DNA of 64,000 nt from Hypomyces perniciosus (Eukaryota > Ascomycota > Sordariomycetes > Hypocreales > Hypocreaceae), in the NCBI GenBank assembly GCA_008477525.1, contig SPDT01000010.1, forward strand, positions 682,001 to 746,000, written 5' to 3'. How positions within the stretch are numbered: position 1 is the stretch's first letter; each line of letters opens with the position of its first letter. A model generated the notes under the pieces. That model saw nothing but the letters and a program-made list of their open reading frames with translations. It was not told the origin of the DNA and ran no database searches. Below, one piece after another: positions 56,539-64,000 of this stretch. Position numbers and translations under genes: made by a program.

Positions 56539-57036
56539 TGTTTGCAATGTCTCATAGGCACTATAGATGGTATCGCGGAGTCGTAGACGAAGAATGTGCC
56601 ACATTAGTCGGCCTTTATTGTTTACTTAGCTGCAGTATGCGGTTGCCGGGGTAAAGCTGCCGGGGCCTCCCCTGCTCCTTCCACCTTGGCTGCATCCAAT
56701 GAATGCCGACGTACCACTAGTACGTACCACTACGTATCACTGCGTACAGAGTACGAGTATCGTATCACTGCGTATCACTGTGGCTGATAAATTGGCAGGG
56801 GAGGGCTTGGCCCGTGGCTGATGCGCTAGCCAGCATATGACGCCGACATTATTCCGGATAGACGACCCGACTGATTATTATGACCAGATCAGAATGGTAA
56901 ACATGTCGGACTATTTTTGTCATCCCCATTGTCGCGATTCACTCGCCAGTCTAACGAGACGCGCGAGACCGAAAAAGCACAGCCCTTGCTCTTAGTCTGA
57001 TTAACCCGTTGTCAGCTGGGGTCTTGAAAGAAAAAG

Positions 57037-57067
<31 letters not shown>

Positions 57068-57241
57068 GCTACCACCACCGCCAGCTTCCCAGCTTTCGCG
57101 CGCGCATCGTCTCGTTTCGCTCTTTTTTGCCTCAATCGCCATCAAACCATCAAAAACACACACGTCGAGAGTTGAGGATATCTAGGAAACCCTTTGCGAC
57201 GCCAAATCCTGTTCATCAATTACTCATCTCGTCCATCTGCC
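56539..57241. promoter_or_regulatory. Divergent promoter region, kinesin / AT-hook protein
   Basis: A 703-bp spacer between two outward-facing starts. It contains a degenerate TAC-GTA cluster at 56711-56780 (tacgtaccactacgtatcac) and an (ACT)n microsatellite at 57038-57067. No TATA box was obvious. Confidence 0.5.
57038..57067. repeat. (ACT)n microsatellite
   Basis: Ten perfect ACT triplets, about 175 bp before the AT-hook gene's start codon, followed by gctaccaccacc. Confidence 0.95.
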
Positions 57242-57979
57242 ATGGCGCGAACCAAAGACGAGGCGACTAGCGATGGGGCCTCCCCAGAGTCTACTGGCAG
57301 CAAGCTCGCCCAAGATAGCGGCGTGAAGAAGGCGTACGCGCCGACAGGTCGCCCGCGCGGCCGTCCGAAGAGCGCAAACCCCAAGGTGTACGTGCCTACT
57401 GGTCGCCCCAGAGGTCGGCCGAAGGGCACCACGAAGAAGTCGCCTGGCGATGACGCCGATGCTGGTGCTGGTGCTGATGCCGCGACTGCTGCGCCTTCAG
57501 CAAAACCGAAGGCGGCGAGCACACCTGCAACACCAGGCGAAAAGCGCGGACGCGGCAGACCGCGCAAGTCCGACGCTGCGACAACGCCCAAGTCAGCCGC
57601 CCCAGCTTCTGGCAAGAAGAGGGGCCGGCCTTCAAAGAAGGAGACGCCAGCAGCGGAACCTGATCACAATGATGATGTCGACGCCGAGGGCGATGAGCCC
57701 GAGGCCGATGATGATGAGGATGTCGGTAAGTAATATTCTTCTCTTCTCCTCTCTCCTTTCCTTTCCTTTCTCCATATAATGGGCCCTGCGTGCTCAAACG
57801 CGACGCAGACGCGAGTGGCGACGCCTTAGACACCGACCCGAAAAAGTCGACACTAGGGTCCAAGTCCCTCGATGGCGAGGTCGGTCAATCACCGTGGCTC
57901 TCTAGTCTCAAGAGGATTTTTCGCTGATATCTGGTTGACTCAGGAGGAGGACGGTGATGACTACGACAGTGAAGTGTGA
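57242..57979 (+). CDS. AT-hook (HMGA-like) DNA-binding protein
   Basis: Three exons: 57242-57725, 57809-57879 and 57944-57979, with introns of 83 and 64 nt, give 196 residues. Four AT-hooks are visible: GRPRGRPK at 36-43 and again at 54-61, KRGRGRPRK at 101-109, and KKRGRPSKK at 125-133. The first two sit in a near-identical duplicated block (PTGRPRGRPK). The remainder is Ala/Pro/Lys-rich and ends in an acidic tail (EEEDGDDYDSEV), the layout of HMGA-type architectural proteins that bind the minor groove of AT-rich DNA and shape chromatin. The second intron's donor is gtcggt, weaker than the others, but skipping it would disrupt the acidic tail. Divergent with the kinesin gene. Confidence 0.9.
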
Positions 57980-58370
57980 ACAAAAAAAGGAAGAAAGAAG
58001 CGGTACCAGGAGGAGGAGCTTACCCCCCCCCCCCCCCATCGACGACCGGGCACAAATGAAATATGAGAGAGGTGATACGACGCGACCTCTACGGGACGGC
58101 ACGAGGGCGCAAGATGAAGGGCCTGGGGGTAGTGTTTCGCGCATATGGGGGTTTGGGCGTTAACGAGTTGCGATGTGTACTATATAATCTTTGACTGGAC
58201 AATCTGATTGCACGCCGGAAACCTGTTACGGTCAATATTTCGGTTCCGTATGTTGTAAGCCACGATCCGACGTGGTTTGTCTTCCTTGCTGGCAGTTCTG
58301 GTATGGATCTCATTCTGGCTGATGCTCTTGTCCCATCCATTGTCTCAGATATCATGCATCCCTTCGATTT
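57980..58370. other. Convergent 3' spacer, AT-hook gene / aprataxin
   Basis: A 391-bp region with a run of 15 C at 58023-58037, just 44 bp after the AT-hook stop codon. No gene was recognised. Confidence 0.6.
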
Positions 58371-59276
58371 TCATTCCATCCTCCATTCCTTGAACTCCAC
58401 TTCAAGATGCTCCTTCAACTCCTTGAACTTGTTCCCAAAGTTGTGTCCGCACCTCCAGCACTTCAGATCCCGGCTCAAGAACCCCTCCTCCTTCGTGTCC
58501 CTCCTCGGATCCGTCATAGCCAGCGGGAAATCCGCCACGTCTACCAGGAACGGCGTGTTGAACGAATTATAATGCTTCCGATGCTTCATTGCAGGTGAGT
58601 GCATGTCTCGCGACAGCACGTGGATGTGCAAATGCCCCATACTCGGCACCGCATGCACACCCACCTTCACCTCCGCAGCCCAGTCCCGTCCCGGGGGCAA
58701 CTCTCCCTCAGGCGGCAGCTCAGCATCGCCGTCTAGGATGGCTTGTCTCGCGGCATCAGAGCGGCTGTATTTCCCCAGCCGACGCTGGAGTTCCGTGGCC
58801 ACCAGGGCTTTGAGCTTGACGACCTCGGCGGTCACTTTAGCCAGGAAGTCCGGATCCTGCAGCGCGTCGAAGGGATGGAGCAGGCTGTGGCGAGGGGAGC
58901 GCGGGAGGAGAAGCGTGTGGATAGTGGCTTTGGGGAATTTGTCGTAGATGACGACGAAGTCCTCGTTGTGGTAGATGACGATGGAGGGAGGATAGGTTTC
59001 TGGGTCTGCGATATATGCGCCTAGAGCCATGCGGTTTTTGAAGTGATTGGATGCAGTAGAAGCACGCGGTTTAGGCGCTGCCTTTGGCTTAGGGGCCATG
59101 AGTTTCGCAACTGATGATGTATGCTTTCGTGTTAATTTCATCGTCTTATTCGCATGATAGGAGTTGAAGGTGTTCCACGTACAGGCATCCTGCTTTGCTC
59201 TCTTGGCCGGTGGTTCTCCTCCTTGGACCTCCTCTCTTGGCAATGCCTCCTCGGGGTCAGAAGTGATGTTTACCAT
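58371..59276 (-). CDS. hnt3: Aprataxin-like DNA 5'-adenylate hydrolase (HIT + zinc finger)
   Basis: Removes AMP left on 5' DNA ends by failed ligation. One exon from the ATG at 59276 (MVNITSDPEEALPREE), 301 residues. HIT domain from about 105: ALGAYIADPE, VIYDKFPKATIHTLLLPRS, then the histidine triad GHLHIHVLS (H215, H217, H219) and HSPAMKHRKHYNSFNTPF. The C-terminal C2HE zinc finger begins CWRCGH (C273, C276) and continues HLEVEF. The HIT plus zinc finger pair defines aprataxin/Hnt3. The frame stays open upstream to another ATG at 59369, which would add 31 residues rich in Arg, Ser and Leu without acids (MRARSLIRPTPTHLLLRSAL), a plausible mitochondrial presequence. The two starts could give nuclear and mitochondrial forms. 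Confidence 0.93.
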   Translation of the reverse strand: MVNITSDPEEALPREEVQGGEPPAKRAKQDACTWNTFNSYHANKTMKLTRKHTSSVAKLMAPKPKAAPKPRASTASNHFKNRMALGAYIADPETYPPSIVIYHNEDFVVIYDKFPKATIHTLLLPRSPRHSLLHPFDALQDPDFLAKVTAEVVKLKALVATELQRRLGKYSRSDAARQAILDGDAELPPEGELPPGRDWAAEVKVGVHAVPSMGHLHIHVLSRDMHSPAMKHRKHYNSFNTPFLVDVADFPLAMTDPRRDTKEEGFLSRDLKCWRCGHNFGNKFKELKEHLEVEFKEWRME

Positions 59277-59640
59277 GGTGCTTTTTGTGTATGAAGACGC
59301 AGATTTGCATAGGGCGGAACGAAGGAGTAAGTGAGTCGGAGTTGGTCGGATGAGTGATCGGGCACGCATGTCGATATTGTAAGTGAGTGAGTGAGTGGTG
59401 TGTGGCTGAGCGACTTCATAGTTCAGCCCCCCACTATGACTCTTACTGTAAGATCTCCAAGGCAGAACAACAAAACCTTTTGAGGAATAATTTTGAACTG
59501 TCTTTTTTCTTTCCAGCAGTAAGTGAATTATTTGGTTTCCTTTGCCATTTTTCATATTCAGTCATCAGTCTATACGATTCCAAGTCACCAGGAGGCTCCG
59601 TCATGTCATATACTGCTCAATTGGTTGTTCGCTTCATACG

Positions 59641-62600
59641 TCAAGCATCCAGCCCGTCGAGCTCTATCATTTTAATAACCAGCTTGATGACCTTGTTGCC
59701 CGCTAAATCCAGTCCCGGATTCTCCACCTTTTCAGCAACCAGGTTGTCGACCATGGCCCTCAATCTGGCCACCAGAACACCGAGACGGGCCCATCCCCTA
59801 AGCCGGAGCCATTCATCAACCAGTAGACCTCGTCCAAGAGTATCAAGCTCGATAGGACCACAGAACAGGAGCAGGGTATATGCATTCAAGGCTGGAGCTG
59901 GTCAGTACACATTGCTTGCAGTTATAAACCTTCGAGATATACTGGACTTACGAGTCAAGTCTCGGATGAAAATCTTGGTCGTCGATATCATGCTAAAGTA
60001 CGACATGTACGTCGCCTTCCCTGAAAACCCCTGACTTCCAAACAGCGTGCTGCTGGGATGCAAAAAGACACGGCCGGGCTCCTGGCAAAAGAACTTGATC
60101 GACCTGGCTTCAGGGTCCAGCTCCACCGCGCCAGACATGGAGCTGGCGAATTTCTTGTCTGGATACTGAATCCTTGCAATTTGAGGGGTGAATGCTGAGG
60201 CAACTAGTGCTCTCAAGAGCAGTGCGTTTCTAGGACCCGGTGTATGTGAAGAAACAATACCAATCTCTGTCAGGGCGTCGTAGTACTGCGTTATCGTGTT
60301 CGAGATATCCGTCAGCGTCTGGAAAGACAGGAAATTCTCGTCGCAAAACGACCTGATATGGCGCTGCGGCGTACCCCGATCCCTCATCATTTCATTCCAT
60401 TGATTGAAGGCTTCCAAGTCAGTCAAAAGGTCGCCGTCTCCGTTGTAAAACCTCATCCTTGCTTCTCGGGCCTCATCGCGCTTCTCCTGAGGCGACAAGA
60501 ATGGACTTCTGGTACTCAAAATAGCTGCAATCGTCACGCAGTCATCTAAGCAGCCGAAGATGGCTCCAAAGACCATCAACTTTCCGCACCTCAAGTCCGC
60601 TGGGAGCATAGCTAGCTGCTGACCCATGGCAGTCAGTTCATCTCCATCCAAGGCACCCATACGCCGTAGGAGCTTCATAGCACCTTCGATAGCGGGCGTA
60701 TCTGGAGGCGTAGGGGATCTCCCGAGGAATCGAACCACATCCCTCATTCCCATCGCACGAACCGAAAGACACAACTGCTCGAGGGGAACACGCCGGATTT
60801 CAGGCTCTGGGCGTGCAGCCATGTTTTGCTCCAGATTTTGTGTAAAGAGCTTGAAACATTTACCTTCCTGAACTCGACCGGCTCTGCCTTGTCTCTGCTT
60901 GCAAGCTGCTTGAGACGCCCACGTTTCTTGAAGCTTTCTCATGTTATTCTGCAGATCGAAGCTGGTCTCCTTGACTTTTCCACTATCAATGACGACTACA
61001 ATGTCTTCGATCGTGATGGAAGTTTCGGCTACATTTGTTGCCACTACAACCTTGCGTTTTCCTGGTGGGGGGCTGGTGAAGACTCTCTTCTGCTCGCGCG
61101 TCTCCAACGACGCATGTAATGGGAGCACATGAAGCGAGTTGATTGATCGCAAGTAGTTGCAGGCTTGATTGATCTCCCCAACTCCAGGTAGGAAGATCAG
61201 AATTCCCCCGGATGTCTTTTCGTACGACAGTTCATAGTCTATTGCCTTGACAGCCTCAACGAGAAGGTTGTAGTTGATTCGATGACCAAGTTTTTGGATG
61301 ATTTTACCCATCGTCTCATCATCAATGAATCCCTCATCGGGCTTGTCAATTGTAAACCCTGTCATGCGAACAACATCGTCCAAGTAGTATTCCTCAACGG
61401 GGAATGTCCGTCCAGAAATCTCGACCGTTCCAACACTTAGTCCTTCAGATACGAAGTAATCCTTGAAGGTCGCAGCGTCGAGGGTCGCAGACATAAGAAT
61501 GAGCTTCAACATGTCCTTCTTCTTGATCATCACTTCTCGAATCAAGTTCAGGAGGAAATCAGTGTCGAGACTCCTCTCGTGAACTTCGTCAATGACGATG
61601 TGGCTGACATCTGCCAAGGACGCTACAACATCATCCACCCGGCCGCCTGATGTCTGAAGTCGCCTGAGTAGCACACCGGTAGTAACAAAAGTTATCCTGG
61701 TGTCTCTAGACTGCCGAGACTCGCCACGGATAGCATATCCCACTTCTCCTCCAACGCGAGAGCACCTCTCGTCCGCTACTCGGTCTGCCAGGCCAAGCGC
61801 AGAGATTCGGCGTGGCTGCGTGACGATTATGTTTGCGCACCCGCCAAGGCCTTGCTCGTATAAGTCGTCGAGAATGAACTGAACAGACTGTGTAGATTTT
61901 CCTGAACCAGTCTCGCCACTGATGATTGTAACATGATTCCTGTTCACTGTCCTTACGATATCATCCCGCATATGCCAGGCCGGCAACTTCTGCCGCTTGG
62001 ACAACATATCTCTCAAGGACGTGCTCTCTTGCCGTCGGAGCCACTCTTCTCTGCTTCGGTGATCCACGATCCACTTGAGAGGCCTTGGGGGACCTCGTGA
62101 CCGTTTGCTTTTGGCAATAGATATCGTTGGTCGCGTTTCAGATGCCGCTGAAGAGACAGCAGATATGTCCAACAGCTTGCCAGGGTTATCAATAACATCG
62201 TTGATATTCTGCTGAACCCAATCCATGGCAAGATAAATCTTCATTGGCTCATCTCGCAAGGCCTCTTCCACATGCGCCAATGCCTGCTTGACTATGCTGA
62301 GTTTGATGTATGAGGGGAGGTTGGCAATGATGCCAAGAATGAGATGCCTTGGATAGCTTGACCCTCTCCGGACTTGCAAGAACGCGTCTACATTTCCTTT
62401 CTGAGAGTTCTTGACTGATTCTAGTCGGACTTGTATAATCCCGTCGCCTTCACGGCGGAAATTGCTGCCATAGATTGACTCCAGGGTGGCGACCTCTTCT
62501 TCCCATTGTTCTTGAGGAGTTCCCAAGTCGAGGAAATCTGCTTCTTCAGCATCCTCCTCGTTGGAGATTTTGGGGAAGAGGATGTTCTGCAAAGCTTCAG

Positions 62601-63723
62601 CCGCGGCATCTTCGTCGCCGCCATGCTCGTCGAAAACACGTGTGCACAGTTCGAGGGAATATCCAGTCTGCGATAAGCGCTGGATAATGCCCTCCTTCTT
62701 TAAATCCGTGGCACCAATAGATACGCCGGCTGAGTATCTTTCAGGAAGTGCCCAGCGGGGGAGGTCATCCTCGGGAACGTGGATTAACAACCACTCTAGG
62801 GTCTCCTGGCGGTCCTTGCAGTATCCCACAGCTTCCGCAACATGGCTCTGTCGGAATCCGAGCTTGCTGAGTTCGGCAACCACGCGGTCTTTCTCGACCT
62901 GGGACATGGACACACCGTGAGGGTTCCATGCAACGCCCTCTCGCAGCAAAGCCTCGAGCTGAATCCTGGTATGTTTTCCCATTTCAACTTTGGGGATATT
63001 TGTCCATCCTTTCATAGCATTGGCCACCGAGCCGCTGCCAGTGTTACTTAACAGCAGCAGGCCAGCCGCGCCGGGCATTTCCTTGGCTTTAGCTTTGGCC
63101 TGCTCAACTTCTTTCCGTTTCTTCTCCGCAGCAGCTTTGGCTTCCTGGCGGTCAAGTAGGGTCTTGAACGGATCCGCCTCGTACATCCATGCCTTGCCCT
63201 CTTTCACATCCTCAGCCTTTAGGGCCTGGAAATCCTTCCAGAGCGATTTGTAGTCTGGAGGCAGAACGGTGTGCTTGTTCTGCATACTGCAGACCCGAAA
63301 CAAAGCATATGTGGCCGCCGTATGTTTAGCCTCCAGAGCAGTTTCCCTCAAGAGCAAGTGTTTATGGCTCATGGGGATCTTGAAAGGCTCCAACGTGGTG
63401 AGTTGCTGCGTTTTCAGGTCTTTGGCACTCAACGTAATCCATACAGAGAAGCCTTCCTGTGTCTTTCTCGTGTCGTACACTGGCTTTTCCCACCGCTGCT
63501 TCTGGCAGTACTCGCTCAGCAAGTTGACTGGCAGCTTGCCGGTCCATGATGAGCCTCCTATCATCTGCTTCACCGTAGGCTTCGGGGGAGCCGGTGGTAG
63601 CACCTCAGGAGGGGTCGACTCTGCTTTCTGCCCCTTTTTGCCTTTGCTGCTTGCATCTTTGGATGCCGGAGGAGCTTGGCTCGGGGCAGGCGTAGGCGCC
63701 TTTCCCTTGCCTTTCTTCACCAT
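59641..63723 (-). CDS. UBA-RWD DEAH-family RNA helicase (DHX57/Ucp12-like)
   Basis: Two exons, 63723-59952 and 59891-59641, with a 60-nt intron, give 1,340 residues. After a Lys/Pro/Ala-rich N-terminus come a UBA-like segment at about 270-318 (VVAELSKLGFRQSHVAEAVG), an RWD domain at about 406-505 (WEEEVATLESIYGSNFR), and the helicase core: GETGSGKST near 603, a DEVH box at 712-715 (rather than DEAH), SATLDAATF, TNVAETSITI and QRQGRAGR. The HA2 and OB-fold regions follow, ending NAYTLLLFCGPIELDTLGRG and WLRLRGWARLGVL. UBA plus RWD before a DEAH core is the arrangement of human DHX57 and fission yeast Ucp12, little-studied proteins linked to ribosomes or RNA turnover. The intron's acceptor could be moved 6 nt upstream, adding two residues. 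Confidence 0.95.
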
Positions 63724-64000
63724 GCTCTGGGGGGTTTGCTGATATGGCCCAAGATATCGGAATCAACGGTTTCTACGCTCTCGACACTTCACGTGTGGTA
63801 TAAACAGACCGATTTCATGGCATCATGGACAAACTGAGGCGAGGGGATATCAGATGGCCTGGCTTGACTCTTGGTATGCTACAAACCGCATTGGCGATGA
63901 TTTTGGCAATGTGTGAAAAAATTATGGGGCAAATCACCAGAGAGGTGTACACACTGTATACAAGCACAGGCAGCACTAAGAAACGCACAGTGCGAATACG
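63724..64000. promoter_or_regulatory. Upstream region of the helicase gene
   Basis: 277 bp from the helicase start codon to the window edge; presumably its promoter. No motif was recognised. Confidence 0.4.

Overview
The window looks like the nuclear genome of a filamentous ascomycete, most likely a Sordariomycete of the Hypocreales. Genes carry many short introns (about 40-110 nt) with GT or GC donors, CTAAC/CTGAC-like branch points and AG acceptors. The gene set is typical of such fungi: a glucose-repressible Grg1/CCG-1 protein, an NDT80/PhoG transcription factor, a short fungal kinesin-3, a KP4-like secreted protein, Las1 and a UBA/RWD helicase. Exon models were built by hand by checking splice sites and reading phase; none was tested against transcripts or databases.

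Layout. At 1-411 is the start of a conserved fungal gene running off the left edge. At 412-3,900 is an AT-rich, gene-poor stretch holding one KP4-like gene. An NDT80-family regulator lies at 3,892-5,954 (minus). A 10 kb stretch without a convincing gene (5,955-15,927) follows. Then comes a housekeeping block: an RBR ubiquitin ligase and a dolichyldiphosphatase that diverge from each other, and a seven-helix membrane protein (to 22,084). A 3.3 kb gap precedes grg1, an EXPERA/EBP protein and an NAD kinase (25.4-29.1 kb). After an AT-rich gap there is a damaged-looking pfkB sugar kinase (31.0-32.5 kb), and then a second gene-free stretch of 10 kb (32.5-42.5 kb).

From 42.5 to 49.2 kb one conserved orphan protein and Las1 sit among gene relics: a LYS9 saccharopine reductase pseudogene, a truncated N-terminal-domain/TPR gene and a decayed unidentified gene. 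From 49.2 kb to the right edge the genes are dense and intact: glyoxalase II, an EF-hand protein, a class II-like eIF4E, a short kinesin-3, an AT-hook protein, aprataxin and a large UBA-RWD DEVH-box helicase.

The genes do not form an obvious pathway cluster. No CRISPR array, intact transposon, rRNA or convincing tRNA was found. The most striking non-genic pattern is a family of short sequences of the form TAC-n-GTA (TACTCCGTA, TACTTCGTA, TACTCGTA and their complements). They recur dozens of times between genes but are nearly absent from intact exons.
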